From assembly GCF_004000805.1 (NCBI RefSeq), contig NZ_BILY01000001.1, positions 124,001-188,000 of the forward strand: a stretch of 64,000 nt of DNA, given 5' to 3'. The position numbers and the translations under genes were made by a program. Positions 7,662 through 17,284 of the stretch are shown here, one piece after another. The stretch comes from Paenibacillus glycanilyticus NBRC 16618 (GTDB taxonomy: Bacteria; Bacillota; Bacilli; Paenibacillales; Paenibacillaceae). The notes below the pieces were generated by a model, which ran no database searches, was not told where the DNA came from, and saw only the letters and a program-made list of their open reading frames with translations. Within the stretch, counting starts at the first letter, position 1. The number at the start of each line of letters is the position of its first letter.

Positions 7662-9647
7662 TTATTTTGAGCCCTGCTCGGTTCCGTACACCTCGAAATC
7701 GCGTACGGATAGCTTAACGCCTCTTGGTATTGCGTACATTCGGACATATCTGGCCTTGGTACCCGTAATTGTAATGTCGTCTACATCGCCGTCGCCGGTT
7801 TTGGTGTTGTATACGTCCTTCCATTTCACCCCGTCGTTTGAAATCTGAATTTGATACGCTTTCCCGTAGGCGGTTCCCCAGTTCAACACAATGCGGTTTA
7901 TGCTGCTTGGCACGCCAAGATCAACCTTCAGCCATTGCGGGCTTTTGGCAGCCGATGTCCAGAACGTCTCCGTGCTGCCGTCATTAGCCAGCTTCGCCGG
8001 CTGATTCTTTTCATTTGAAGCGGAGGCAATTGGCTTGCCTTTGGCCAAATCCGTTGCCGGAGGCGTCAGCCCAAGATCCGGATTGGCAAGGTCCAGCTTA
8101 TACATCATCTGATTGTAGTTGTAGCGCGGTGTTGGCTCGTGGTCCGTAAACGTGTTGGTGTAAGTCGCTTCGAGGTAGATATAACGGCCGCCGTCTTTAT
8201 CGAAAAACTCATCGTGAGCCGGGTTATAGAACGTGTAGTTGTTATGCGTAATGATTTTTTTGGCCGTTGTCCACGGCCCTTGCGGCGCAGGCGCCTCCGC
8301 ATACCACATCTCGCCGAGTCCCGATGTTGTTCCGCCCATTTGCTGGCCGAACAGAACATATTTCTGGCGGTAGTCATTCCATTCAACGGAGCTGCCGGCA
8401 ATCGTAACGTCGGCGCCGGTATCCGCGTCCTTCAGCTGGTAATAACGGGCATCCGCGCCCTTTATTACTCCCAGATTAATAAGCTCTTTCTCCTGGTCCT
8501 GCTTTAGCGGCGGCGTATTTTGCTTCCAGCTCCAGACCAGCTTGCCCGAAGCGTCCCGTTCAAGCTGCGTATCGGCCCCGTTGTACGTTGTCCCCGGCTT
8601 CAGAGGCGTAAAGGCTTCGTATTTCGTGTAGTCTTTAATCGCATCATAGGTCGCCGGTACGCGAAGATTCGGCATCCGGTGCTCGGTAAATACCCAATAG
8701 CCTTTTCCGTTTTCCTTGTAGTAGCTGGCTTGCCCTCCAGGATGTCGCCAGTCATTCTTGTCCGGGAATTGGACCAGCTGCTCGAATTGCTCCGTCTGAT
8801 CATTAAATTGAAGAATGCCAAAGGCCGACAGATCCGGATTATGCGTGCTGTAGCCCGCCAGCAGACGCTCTTGTCCGCTTGCATCCTTGGCAGTCATCAG
8901 TCCAAATACCCACGCGATATTCGCGCCGTCAGGCAGCGCCGGCACCAGACTTTTGACGAAGCCGTCGTCCTGCTTGAAGTAACTCAGGTCAACGCCTACA
9001 TCCGGGTCGAGTCCGCCTTGTCCCGGAAGCTTCGAGGTTGCACCCGTTACCCGGAAGTTCCCTAGCGGATAAGCTACGCGGTCCGTGTCTCCCCAGAACC
9101 AGTACAATTTATTTTTGTATTTAATCGTCTGGACGGAATCCTGTCCCATTACTTTCCCGTTCAAGAGCGGTTCATTAATCGGCGGCGTCTTGCCAAGCAA
9201 TAAGCTGTCCCGGTAAATGCCCTCGCCCGTCAGACGGTACAGCCGCTCTGCGATATTTACTCTATCCATCGTCAGCGTAACGCTTCCTCCCGGCGTTACT
9301 TCAACGGCCTGCCCATAATAACCAAACATATCCTGCGGAACTTTGTAGCCGTCGCTGGACAAATGGAAAAATACGGTTTCGTTCATAAGGCCAACCTCTT
9401 TAAAAGCGACGTAACCGGCGCTGTCCGTATAGAAGGTCATATTGTTGGTAGTCCTCAGTTCAACGGCCGGAATTCCCCGTCCGGTCTTCGAGTCCACCAC
9501 CCGAATCCCAAAAGGCTGCTGGCTTTGGATTTGACTGGCCCCGCTGTTACTCACCGTGCTGCCCGCCAACATCGTCCCCGGGAATAAAGCCAGACTAAGC
9601 AGAATTGAGGCTGCTATTCCGGTCGTTCTACGCAGCTTTGCATGCAT
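7662..9647 (-). CDS. Secreted DUF4185 beta-propeller protein with C-terminal F5/8C (CBM32) domain, copy 1
   Basis: A 661-residue paralogue of the following gene with the same order: signal peptide (IAASILLSLALFPGTMLAGS), beta domain (RVVDSKTGRGIPAVELRTTN), DUF4185 propeller with the shared segment KNKLYWFWGDTDR, and F5/8C module (ETFWTSAAKSPQWLKVDLG). The two genes are 26 bases apart, so this is a tandem duplication that has since diverged. GGGAGG lies about 10 bases before ATG 9647; two other ATGs nearby are out of frame. Surface or extracellular location is expected. Catalytic residues cannot be assigned from the sequence alone. Confidence 0.8.
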   Translation of the reverse strand: MHAKLRRTTGIAASILLSLALFPGTMLAGSTVSNSGASQIQSQQPFGIRVVDSKTGRGIPAVELRTTNNMTFYTDSAGYVAFKEVGLMNETVFFHLSSDGYKVPQDMFGYYGQAVEVTPGGSVTLTMDRVNIAERLYRLTGEGIYRDSLLLGKTPPINEPLLNGKVMGQDSVQTIKYKNKLYWFWGDTDRVAYPLGNFRVTGATSKLPGQGGLDPDVGVDLSYFKQDDGFVKSLVPALPDGANIAWVFGLMTAKDASGQERLLAGYSTHNPDLSAFGILQFNDQTEQFEQLVQFPDKNDWRHPGGQASYYKENGKGYWVFTEHRMPNLRVPATYDAIKDYTKYEAFTPLKPGTTYNGADTQLERDASGKLVWSWKQNTPPLKQDQEKELINLGVIKGADARYYQLKDADTGADVTIAGSSVEWNDYRQKYVLFGQQMGGTTSGLGEMWYAEAPAPQGPWTTAKKIITHNNYTFYNPAHDEFFDKDGGRYIYLEATYTNTFTDHEPTPRYNYNQMMYKLDLANPDLGLTPPATDLAKGKPIASASNEKNQPAKLANDGSTETFWTSAAKSPQWLKVDLGVPSSINRIVLNWGTAYGKAYQIQISNDGVKWKDVYNTKTGDGDVDDITITGTKARYVRMYAIPRGVKLSVRDFEVYGTEQGSK

Positions 9648-9797
9648 ACATGATCATCCTCCCATTGATTTCATTTCCTTGCGCAGCATCATGTTCTCGA
9701 CTGCAAACTACGGCATCGCATCACCTCCCGAAAAAAAAAGAAGCAGCATGCTGAACGCAAACTGCTCCTATACGATCTAAGATGAAATCATGCAAGT

Positions 9798-10565
9798 TTA
9801 AAGGCCGTTCTTTCGGAAAAATTCAAGACTGATCTTTGCGCTCTCCAGCGAGGAGGAAGGGAAAACTTCCTGTTCGACGAAGATGTACTGAATTCCGGCT
9901 TCCTCGGCAATCGGCAATACGCTCTTCAGATCAACGGAGCCTTTGCCTACCTCGGTATCCGTATGCCCCTCCACGAAATCCTTGAAGTGAACGAGCGGTA
10001 CGCGTCCGCTGTATTTTTGCACGTAATCAACGGGCTTATAGCCTGCCACATGAACCCAGCCGAGGTCAAATTCCGCTACGAGATACCGCGCCGGAACAAG
10101 CTCCAGCAGATGATCCATAACCGGTTTTTTATGAACCAATTGAAACTCGAAAGCATGATTATGGTAGCCAAAGGTCATTCCCGCCTCGGTTACTTTTCTT
10201 CCCGCTTCTTCAAGCATGCCGGCCAGCTTTCGGACATCGTCCCATTCGGGATTCTCGGGCAGAGGAGCCCACGGCGCAACCATATATTGTAGCCCGAGTT
10301 CCTGTGCGTATTCGATTTGCTTATCGAGCTCCGCGGAGCGGACAGCGGCATCCTCGGAAAAATTCAACCCGATATGAGCCGATGGCGCCTGCAAATCAAG
10401 CTCGGCAAGAAGCGCCTTAACCTCCTTGGCCGGGGTGTTGAAAAATCCCGCAAACTCTACCGCTTTGTAGCCTAGCTGCGCCGCTTGGCGGATGGTACCG
10501 AGAAAATCCCGCTCCGTTAAATCGCGCAAAGTATATAATTGAAGCCCCACAACCGGTTTAGCCAC
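9798..10565 (-). CDS. Sugar phosphate isomerase/epimerase-like TIM barrel (xylose isomerase-like)
   Basis: A 255-residue cytoplasmic protein of the AP-endonuclease-2/xylose isomerase-like superfamily. Features are GLQLYTLRD at the first strand, LGYKAVEFAGFFN, the metal-binding-type strand ends FGYHNHAFEF (His) and VAEFDLGWVHVAG (Glu/Asp), and FVEQEVF near the C-terminus (Glu). The start is GTG 10565 with GGAGTG upstream. It lies inside the importer operon, 40 bases after the lipoprotein gene and 150 bases before the first DUF4185 gene. It probably isomerises or epimerises the imported sugar or a keto-sugar derivative; the substrate is unknown. Confidence 0.85.
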   Translation of the reverse strand: MAKPVVGLQLYTLRDLTERDFLGTIRQAAQLGYKAVEFAGFFNTPAKEVKALLAELDLQAPSAHIGLNFSEDAAVRSAELDKQIEYAQELGLQYMVAPWAPLPENPEWDDVRKLAGMLEEAGRKVTEAGMTFGYHNHAFEFQLVHKKPVMDHLLELVPARYLVAEFDLGWVHVAGYKPVDYVQKYSGRVPLVHFKDFVEGHTDTEVGKGSVDLKSVLPIAEEAGIQYIFVEQEVFPSSSLESAKISLEFFRKNGL

Positions 10566-10605
10566 AATCGATCACTCCATTCCGTGTCTGTGCTAAATAG
10601 CATTC

Positions 10606-12261
10606 TTATTTCGTCGCACGTTGCGCGGCATCGTTGTAAATTTGAAGCACTTTATCGATATCGCCCATTTTCTTCAGCTTGTCGATGAATTTGGACCAAT
10701 CGTCGAATTTGTTTTTGCCGGAAACAAATTTAGCTTGCTCTTCGGTAACAAAGGTTTTAACCGGGTTCATGATTTCGGAAATTTTCTGGCTTTCGTCTTG
10801 CGTAAATTGAATGCTTGGCTCGCTGTACGACGATGGCACATAGTCATTCTGCGGCATCGGCAGACTTCTTAAGTACGGCGATTTCTCGATCGGAACCTCT
10901 TCGTATTTGCCGTTAAAGTAGGTGTAATCCGTGGCGGCAAAGTCTACGAATGCTTTGGAATCGTTAACCATTTGCAAGCCGGGGTTATAGTTCTTGCTCG
11001 CCCGGATTCCGTATTTGTCGCCAACCAGCCATGGATCCGGCGCATTTTTAAATTCATCCGTAAAGGTCTGTACGCCGTCCGCCCCAACCGTATACGTGGT
11101 TCCTTCGATTCCCCAGGTAATCAGGTTCATCATTTTGTCCGTGTATTGATAATCAATGAATTTGATCAGATCTTCCGCCACTTTTGTTTTGGCATTAATA
11201 CAGAACTGAGCCCAGCCCAAATCAGGCGTATTGCCGTTTGCGACCTCTTGCCACGCAGTTCCGTAATCCGGGTTATTCGGATAAAGGGTAACTGCGAATA
11301 TTTTCCCGTCATTAAGCGTTCTGGTATATTCGGCCGGAGTCGTGAACCATTGCGTCAGCCAGATGAAATTGTCGCCGTTCAAAGCTTTGCGTTTAAGCGT
11401 ATCGTCCGTATCGATGGTATACTCCGGATCCAGCAGCTTCTCGGCATACAGCTTGTTCGCGAACTGGAGAGCATCCCTGTATCCGTCCTCGAGAACGCCG
11501 TACACGTATTTGCTGCCGTTCCAATAGATATCGTCCTTCACATGGTCGGCGGCGAACAAGGATCGCAAGCTGTTCCATCTAGTGGCAATCGGATATTTAT
11601 CCGGGTACAGCTCCTTCAGCTTCTTGGCTGCCTGATACACGTCATCCCAGGTCTCCGGTATCTTGATATTGTTCTGCTGGAAAATATCATAACGATACGA
11701 GGACGTATTCTGGATCAGCATGCCTTTATCGGCGGGGAACCTTGGCGTTGACGTTTCTTTGAAGGTATACATCTTGCCTTCGGCGTTGGTTACCCGGGTC
11801 AAACCGTTCTTCACCTTGCTCAAATAATTCATATAGTTAGGCATCAGGTCTTTATATTGGCTTAGCTCCAGAATCTGGCCCTGCTCCGCCATTTCGGTTG
11901 TGTCGTAGAACAATGGAGTAACGAAGAAATCCGGCAAATCATTGCTCGCAATCATTAATTTCAGCTTCTCGTCATACTCGGAAGAAGGAATGTAATTGAA
12001 ATCAATGTTGACCTTTCTGCCCATGTAGGCTTCCATTTCCTTCTGCCATTCTTTCCCCATCATGCTATTCGGGTTATCAACGCCATTGGATGGCAGCGCT
12101 ACCGAGAAGCTTAATGGCTTGCTGTCCGTCTTATCCGTCCCCGTATTCGTACTGGAAGTCTCGTTAGGCGCTTGGTTTGTATTGTTGTTTGTACAGCCTG
12201 TTACTGCCAGTGCCAACGCGGAAGCCAAAAGCAAAGACATCGTTTTTGTCTTTCTTTTCAT
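10606..12261 (-). CDS. LplA-type ABC transporter solute-binding lipoprotein
   Basis: A 551-residue extracellular binding protein. Lipoprotein signal with lipobox AVTGC (Cys ~23), a low-complexity Asn/Thr linker, then a type-2 binding-protein fold of the large LplA/YtcQ class (IMASNDLPDFFVTPLFYDT, IPETWDDVYQAAKKLKELYP). It follows its two permease genes, an order reversed from lplABC in B. subtilis. GGAGGGG precedes the ATG. This class binds complex oligosaccharides such as rhamnogalacturonan or decorated hemicellulose fragments. The ligand here cannot be read directly. Confidence 0.9.
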   Translation of the reverse strand: MKRKTKTMSLLLASALALAVTGCTNNNTNQAPNETSSTNTGTDKTDSKPLSFSVALPSNGVDNPNSMMGKEWQKEMEAYMGRKVNIDFNYIPSSEYDEKLKLMIASNDLPDFFVTPLFYDTTEMAEQGQILELSQYKDLMPNYMNYLSKVKNGLTRVTNAEGKMYTFKETSTPRFPADKGMLIQNTSSYRYDIFQQNNIKIPETWDDVYQAAKKLKELYPDKYPIATRWNSLRSLFAADHVKDDIYWNGSKYVYGVLEDGYRDALQFANKLYAEKLLDPEYTIDTDDTLKRKALNGDNFIWLTQWFTTPAEYTRTLNDGKIFAVTLYPNNPDYGTAWQEVANGNTPDLGWAQFCINAKTKVAEDLIKFIDYQYTDKMMNLITWGIEGTTYTVGADGVQTFTDEFKNAPDPWLVGDKYGIRASKNYNPGLQMVNDSKAFVDFAATDYTYFNGKYEEVPIEKSPYLRSLPMPQNDYVPSSYSEPSIQFTQDESQKISEIMNPVKTFVTEEQAKFVSGKNKFDDWSKFIDKLKKMGDIDKVLQIYNDAAQRATK

Positions 12262-12356
12262 AGAAACCCCTCCTGATAAATAATTGGTTTACAGCATGTC
12301 ATTAGGCTTGCGGATTGCTTGCCGCCCCTTCACCTCCCAAGCAGGATTACCGCTCT

Positions 12357-13253
12357 CTACCCTTTAATGGAGCCTACAAGGACCCCTTTTGTGAAATGCT
12401 TTTGGAAAAAAGGATAGATGCACATAATCGGGAACATCGTGATAATGATGACGCTCATGCGTACCGCCTGCGGATCGAGCGAATCTCCCGGCTGATTGAT
12501 CGCGACGTTGCCGGCGCCGACTCTTCCCGCAATGGCATTGGTATCCAGTGTAAACAGATAGTTTCTTAACACCATCTGCAGCGGATATTTATCCTGGTCC
12601 TGCAAGTAGACCAATGCTTCAAACCAGCTGTTCCAGCTCCCCACTAGCCCAAACAAAGCGAAGGTTGCGAGCAATGCCTTGGATAAAGGCAATACAATTT
12701 TGAACAAAACGACAAGATCGTTGGCCCCGTCTATTAAGGCAGACTCTTTTAACTCCGCCGGTATATTATGAAAGAAGGTTCGAAACAGAAAGACGTTATA
12801 GGCACCGATAGCCCCCGGAAGAATCATGACCCACAGCGTATCCAGCATGTGCATGCTGCGCATTAGCAAATAGGTGGGAATCAAGCCGCCGCCGAAAAAC
12901 ATCGTAATCATCAGAAAGATGGTAAGAAACTTCTTCCCCACAAAGGTCTGTACGGTAAGGGGATACGCCATCAACGAGGTAAACAGCAGCATCAGCCCCG
13001 TAGAGCCTACCGCATAAATAATAGAGTTCAGATAACCTTTGAAGATAAATGGATCTTTAAAAACGGTCGTATAAGCTTCGACGTTGAAGCCCTTCGGCCA
13101 GACCGACACGCTTCCCGACGAGATATAACGGGCACTGCTCACGGAAGTCGCGATAATGTTCAGAATCGGATACAGGATAACGATCATAATCAACAGCATG
13201 ACAAAAATGTTGACCGCGTCAAACGTTCTGGAACCCAAGCTCACCTTTTTCAT
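12357..13253 (-). CDS. ABC transporter permease, LplC/MalG type
   Basis: A 298-residue membrane protein with six predicted hydrophobic segments. The EAA loop that docks the ATPase is ELKESALIDGANDLVVLF at ~190. N-terminal KVSLGSRTFDAVNIFVMLLIMIVILYPILN is the first membrane span. It partners the 13267-14181 permease (gap 13 bases) and the downstream lipoprotein. GGAGAGGG precedes the ATG. No ATPase gene is in the operon, so a shared MsmX-type ATPase is expected elsewhere. Confidence 0.9.
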   Translation of the reverse strand: MKKVSLGSRTFDAVNIFVMLLIMIVILYPILNIIATSVSSARYISSGSVSVWPKGFNVEAYTTVFKDPFIFKGYLNSIIYAVGSTGLMLLFTSLMAYPLTVQTFVGKKFLTIFLMITMFFGGGLIPTYLLMRSMHMLDTLWVMILPGAIGAYNVFLFRTFFHNIPAELKESALIDGANDLVVLFKIVLPLSKALLATFALFGLVGSWNSWFEALVYLQDQDKYPLQMVLRNYLFTLDTNAIAGRVGAGNVAINQPGDSLDPQAVRMSVIIITMFPIMCIYPFFQKHFTKGVLVGSIKG

Positions 13254-13266
13254 TGCTTACCCTCTC

Positions 13267-14181
13267 CTAGAACAAACTTGTATCCGACACCTTGCGGCTG
13301 ATCCAGTTGGTCAGATACAGAATAACGAAGGAAATGACGGACATGAACAAGCCGATTGCCGTTGTATATTCGTATTGCGCTCCCAGTATCCCTTGACGGT
13401 ACACGTAGGAGCCGATAACGTCCGCCACGCTGTAGGTTTCGGGCGAATAGAGCAATATAATTTTCTGGAAGTCCGATCCGAGTATTCCGCCAACGGCGAA
13501 TATGAGCAATATAACCGTTGTGGATCTTAATGACGGCCAGGTAATATGTACGATTTTTTTCCACCGGTTGGCCCCGTCCACTTCCGCTACGTCATACAAG
13601 GTAGGATCTATGGCGCTTAATGCGGCCAGATAGATGATGGTCCCGAAGCCTACCCCTTGCCAGATCCCCGAGGAGATAAAGATGGTTCTGAAATACCCCG
13701 GCTCCAGGAGAAACATCACCGGCGATCCGCCGAAGAAGGAAATGATATCGTTGAAAAGTCCGTCCCTAGCCGTAAATTCCTTGATCATGCCGGCGACAAT
13801 GACAACCGAGATGAAGTGGGGAAAATACGAAACGGTTTGCACGATTTTTTTGAACCTCTTGTTCCGAAGCTCGTTAAACAGCAAGGCGAGAATGATAGGC
13901 GCGGGAAAGGACCAGAACAACGTGTATACGCCTAGCAGCAATGTATTTTTTAATACCCGGAACGCAAGCGGATCATGGAAGAACGTATTAAAGTATTTAA
14001 AGCCCACCCACGGGCTGTCCATAATTCCTTTGACCACGCTGTATTTTTTGAAAGCAATCAGAATGCCGTACATCGGAAAGTAGTTAAAGACGAGAACCGT
14101 TAGAAAGCCCGGCAAAACCATCAAATACAAATAACGATGTCTATTAATCCGCGACCACAAGCTTTTATTGGTTGTTTCCAA
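13267..14181 (-). CDS. ABC transporter permease, LplB type
   Basis: A 304-residue membrane permease with six hydrophobic segments and the EAA loop TLYDVAEVDGANRWKKIVHI at ~200. It begins with a TTG at 14181 preceded by AAGGGGTG. It is the first gene of the operon that continues with the LplC-type permease, the LplA-type lipoprotein, the TIM-barrel protein and two DUF4185 proteins. The upstream 397 bases hold candidate promoter and operator elements. Confidence 0.9.
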   Translation of the reverse strand: METTNKSLWSRINRHRYLYLMVLPGFLTVLVFNYFPMYGILIAFKKYSVVKGIMDSPWVGFKYFNTFFHDPLAFRVLKNTLLLGVYTLFWSFPAPIILALLFNELRNKRFKKIVQTVSYFPHFISVVIVAGMIKEFTARDGLFNDIISFFGGSPVMFLLEPGYFRTIFISSGIWQGVGFGTIIYLAALSAIDPTLYDVAEVDGANRWKKIVHITWPSLRSTTVILLIFAVGGILGSDFQKIILLYSPETYSVADVIGSYVYRQGILGAQYEYTTAIGLFMSVISFVILYLTNWISRKVSDTSLF

Positions 14182-14578
14182 AAAAACACCCCTTCAACAG
14201 CCATTATCAAATTAGTATACCAACTAACTCCTGCCGCTACCTAACATCTGGAAAAGGCAGGTAAATACCTTGGTTGGAAGCGCATTCATTTTTGAGCCTA
14301 TTCAAGAACGCTTCCTTTCCCGTCTTCAAGGGATAGCGAACTAACCGCATAGCTTTCCTAGAAAGGAGCAGTGCCACAAAGGAAACGGAATCATAGGGAA
14401 CGGCTTACCTCCCCCCTTCAACCTTGTTATACTATGTTAAAATTAACACATACTTTTTTGAACGTCAATACAGTTTTACTCCTACATTTTTCTATTTTTT
14501 TAGAGGAACTTCGTATAAGTTAGTATGCAAACTCTGTCAAATAGGCGTAAAGCCCGATTCGTTTAACGAATAAGACTC
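14182..14578. other. 397-base intergenic region upstream of the importer operon
   Basis: No gene is seen. On the minus strand GGTATACTAATTTGATAAT near 14203-14221 could supply a -10 element. TTAGTATACCAA (14212-14223) recurs exactly at 24208-24219. TGGAAGCGCATTCA at 14275-14288 is a cre-like site with two mismatches. TGTTAAAATTAACA at 14435-14448 is a perfect 14-bp palindrome. TTAGTATGCAAA at 14520-14531 resembles the shared 12-mer. The AT-rich 14430-14530 stretch holds nothing coding. Confidence 0.5.
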
Positions 14579-15448
14579 TTAGCCCTCGCAGGTTACGCGC
14601 ACGGCAGCCGGACTGTCGAATTGACGGAACCGGTAAGGAGTCATCCCATGCTTCCTCTTAAACAGTTCATAGAAATAGCTGACATTCTCGAGGCCGGTCT
14701 CCAGACTGATATCCAAGATGTCCATATCCGTATTAAGCAGCAAATTTTCCGCGTAAGACAGTCTCAAATCGTTAATAAACCGGGTTGGCGAAATCTTCAG
14801 CTGCTGCTTGAACACCCTGCATAAATAAGCATGGGACTTACCCGACAATTGAATCAGCGCGGAGGTCCCCTTCGTAAAATGCTCCTTTTTCCGCATCTCC
14901 TGGCAAAGCTTCCGGAACCAGTCCGGCTGGCCGTACGGATCAGCCTTATCCGCCGTAATCCGGATGTAACGGGAAAAGAGATCCGTCAGCAGCGCTCTCA
15001 CCTCCGCTTTGACAGCAAGCTTCCGGTTAATCGGAGTTAAGTTAATCTGATCCAGCCGGTAGCGTACGTATTCCTTTTCCGTCTTGGACAGCATGAGCGT
15101 AGGAGGCAATTCCGGCTCGAACAGCTTCCCGCTAGGAAATCCCGCCCCCAGAAAAGCAAACAGTTCGTCAATAACTTCTTTATAGAACGAGAGATTAATA
15201 AATTGGCAGTCCCCCTCGCATGTCTGCTCATAGCAATGAACATCCCGGTCGCGGATAAAGACAAGCGTATTTTCCCGCAGCAGCTGCCGGGTGCCGTTAA
15301 CCTTATGCACAACGCTTCCCTTCAGGATAAGAAACAGCTCAAAGAAATCATGCGTATGCAAGCCGATCGTATCGTGAACGGATGCGATCAGCCGGTAGTG
15401 CGCCTGGATATCCGGATCGATACCGTCGGCCGCGAGAAGCTTTAACAT
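14579..15448 (-). CDS. AraC-family regulator, ChbR-like
   Basis: A 289-residue regulator. The N-terminal cupin has the ChbR-like pattern (HTHDFFELFLILKGSVVHKVNG, then LVFIRDRDVHCYEQ). The C-terminal domain has two helix-turn-helix units (SALIQLSGKSHAYLCRVFK and ISLETGLENVSYFYELFKRKHGMTPYRFR). It is divergent from the DUF1861 gene (start 15593) with 144 bases between, and downstream of nothing on its own strand. It likely controls the DUF1861 gene, or the importer operon whose promoter lies just beyond its stop. ChbR itself responds to chitobiose; transfer of that ligand here is not justified. Confidence 0.85.
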   Translation of the reverse strand: MLKLLAADGIDPDIQAHYRLIASVHDTIGLHTHDFFELFLILKGSVVHKVNGTRQLLRENTLVFIRDRDVHCYEQTCEGDCQFINLSFYKEVIDELFAFLGAGFPSGKLFEPELPPTLMLSKTEKEYVRYRLDQINLTPINRKLAVKAEVRALLTDLFSRYIRITADKADPYGQPDWFRKLCQEMRKKEHFTKGTSALIQLSGKSHAYLCRVFKQQLKISPTRFINDLRLSYAENLLLNTDMDILDISLETGLENVSYFYELFKRKHGMTPYRFRQFDSPAAVRVTCEG

Positions 15449-15592
15449 GGCGGTCAGCCCCTATTCTGTTCTTTTGCATCTCAAATAAGCCAGGTCAAAA
15501 TACCATAATCCATACGAAGTATAGGCAAGATTTATAGTCTCCTATCCTTTACGATTAGGCTATCAGCAACCATTGAGAGGAGAACGCGAGTC

Positions 15593-16558
15593 ATGAATTT
15601 ACTTGAACAGCGCCGTCTATTCGAAGACAACAAACAAATTTACGAGAGTGCCAAGCTTATCTTCCGGGGCATTGACGGCTTCGACGTGTATAACCCCTCC
15701 ATTCCGTTTGAATGGCAGGGCAAGCGCTATATCTACGGTCGCGTGGAAAAACGGCAGGAATGGGCGCGTTCCTGGGTCAGACTGTTCGAACAGAGCGGTC
15801 CGGATGAATGGACGCTAGTACCGGATACCATGATCTATCAGCTGGAAGACCCTTATGTCAGCATCGTAAATGAGTTGCTTGTACTGGGCGGAACTCATGT
15901 CCGTTACAACCAGGGGCGGTTGGATACCTTCTACGGTTATTTCTACAAAGGGACGGATGTTCACGATCTTCTCTACTTCACGACAGGGCCCGACTATATG
16001 AAGGATATCCGTCTCGTACAGCTCCCAGGCAGCAAAATTGGCGTATTTTCCAGACCGCGAAGCGAGGAGGTACGTCAAAAATACGGGAGTGAATCCCTCA
16101 TTGGCTTTACGGTAATCAACAGCCTGGATGAGTTGTCGTCTTCGGCTATAGAGAATGCGCCTCATATCCCCGGATTATTCCAAAAGGACGAGTGGGGCGG
16201 CTGCAATCAAGCTTATCTGCTGGAGAGCGGCAGGATCGGCGTTATCGGGCATATTTGCTATAAAGCCGCCGATAGCCGCAATCAGGAAATTTGGACGTAT
16301 ATGAATATGTCCTTTGTGCTTGACCCGCAGACTAATCAGTTTACCAATCTGAAAATTATCGGCACCCGCCCATGCTACCCGGAAGGGCCAGCCAAGAAGC
16401 CTAATCTGACCGATTGCGCCTTTACGGCCGGCATCGAAATGCGCCCTGACGGCAAGGTCAATCTGTACAGCGGAATCGGCGATACGGAATCCGGCCGCAT
16501 TGCCATCGATTACCCGTTCGAAGGCGAGGGTGCGATTATAAGCTTCCGGATCAAATAA
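15593..16558 (+). CDS. DUF1861 family protein (glycosidase-like five-bladed propeller)
   Basis: A 321-residue cytoplasmic protein of the DUF1861 family, which resembles five-bladed propellers of the GH130/GH43 type. Repeated strand patterns are visible (FDVYNPSIPFEWQGKRYIYG, YQLEDPYVSIVNELLVLGGTHV, RPCYPEGPAKKPNLTDCAFTAG). GGAGAACGCGAGTC precedes ATG 15593. It stands alone between the ChbR-like regulator and the esterase/GH38 operon. A role in glycoside phosphorolysis or hydrolysis is plausible by fold only; no function is established from the sequence. Confidence 0.78.
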   Translation: MNLLEQRRLFEDNKQIYESAKLIFRGIDGFDVYNPSIPFEWQGKRYIYGRVEKRQEWARSWVRLFEQSGPDEWTLVPDTMIYQLEDPYVSIVNELLVLGGTHVRYNQGRLDTFYGYFYKGTDVHDLLYFTTGPDYMKDIRLVQLPGSKIGVFSRPRSEEVRQKYGSESLIGFTVINSLDELSSSAIENAPHIPGLFQKDEWGGCNQAYLLESGRIGVIGHICYKAADSRNQEIWTYMNMSFVLDPQTNQFTNLKIIGTRPCYPEGPAKKPNLTDCAFTAGIEMRPDGKVNLYSGIGDTESGRIAIDYPFEGEGAIISFRIK

Positions 16559-16569
16559 GAACAACTAAA

Positions 16570-16599
16570 GGCGCCTTGGGGAGTTCTCCCCGAGGCGCC
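16570..16599. terminator. Bidirectional terminator between DUF1861 and the esterase
   Basis: GGCGCCTTGGGGAG pairs with CTCCCCGAGGCGCC over a 2-base centre with one mismatch. It lies between the convergent stops at 16558 and 16607, with ACTTTT to the right and CTTTAG on the other strand. Confidence 0.75.
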
Positions 16600-16606
16600 A
16601 CTTTTG

Positions 16607-17269
16607 TCAGCCCTTCATCCGTTCCCATTCAAAGCCAAGCTCTTGAAGCAAAGCCCGCGCAATGATCATATGGCCGGACAAGCCCGGATGCACCCGGTCG
16701 GAAGCGATGGCGGTAGGATGCACGTATTCGAACTGCGGGGCAAACGCCGCTTGGATATCAATGAAGCCGGCGCCCGTTCTCTCTGCCACTCTTCTTGCAG
16801 CCTGGCCGTATTCATCCATCCGCTTGCGCATCCGGTCCTCCGGATTAGGCTCCAGATAGAAGGGCGTCATGATGACGAGCCACCGCACCTCCGGCTGCGC
16901 AGACTTCGCCAATTCCTCCAGCGTCTGCTCGTATTCCTCCAGCAGCACATGCGATTCGGGAATATTCGGCTGGTCGAAATACCGCCATACGTCATTGATG
17001 CCGATCATAACCGTCAGCCAGTCCGGCTTCAAATCAAGCACGTCCGTTTGCCATCTGCTTTTCAAATCCCTTACGGTATTGCCGCCAATGCCCATATTGG
17101 TTACGCGGACCGACAGCTCCGGATAGGCGGTCTGCAGCAAGGCGTCCACAAGCGCGACATAGCCTTTGCCGACGCCTTGGAACAACCCTTCCCCATGCGG
17201 GAATTTACGCTCGCAATCGGTAATCGAGTCACCGATCATAACCAGTCTTTGCCCTTGCTCAAGCTTCAT
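16607..17269 (-). CDS. Axe2-like SGNH acetyl esterase
   Basis: A 220-residue cytoplasmic SGNH hydrolase that closely resembles Axe2 of Geobacillus stearothermophilus (219 residues), an intracellular acetylxylan esterase. The triad falls at the same positions: Ser15 in MIGDSITD, Asp191 and His194 in SDRVHPGLSGH. Oxyanion residues are Gly63 (GGNT) and Asn92 (GINDVW). GGAGGT precedes the ATG, and the gene starts 15 bases after the GH38 stop as the last gene of the GH43-GH38-GH38 operon. It should deacetylate imported oligosaccharides so the glycosidases can act. Confidence 0.88.
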   Translation of the reverse strand: MKLEQGQRLVMIGDSITDCERKFPHGEGLFQGVGKGYVALVDALLQTAYPELSVRVTNMGIGGNTVRDLKSRWQTDVLDLKPDWLTVMIGINDVWRYFDQPNIPESHVLLEEYEQTLEELAKSAQPEVRWLVIMTPFYLEPNPEDRMRKRMDEYGQAARRVAERTGAGFIDIQAAFAPQFEYVHPTAIASDRVHPGLSGHMIIARALLQELGFEWERMKG

Positions 17270-17284
17270 AAATACGCTACCTCC

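Noticed and set aside
5626..9647. Tandem DUF4185 genes as an assembly duplication
   Set aside because: The copies differ at many residues throughout and have distinct signal peptides, so they are real diverged paralogues.
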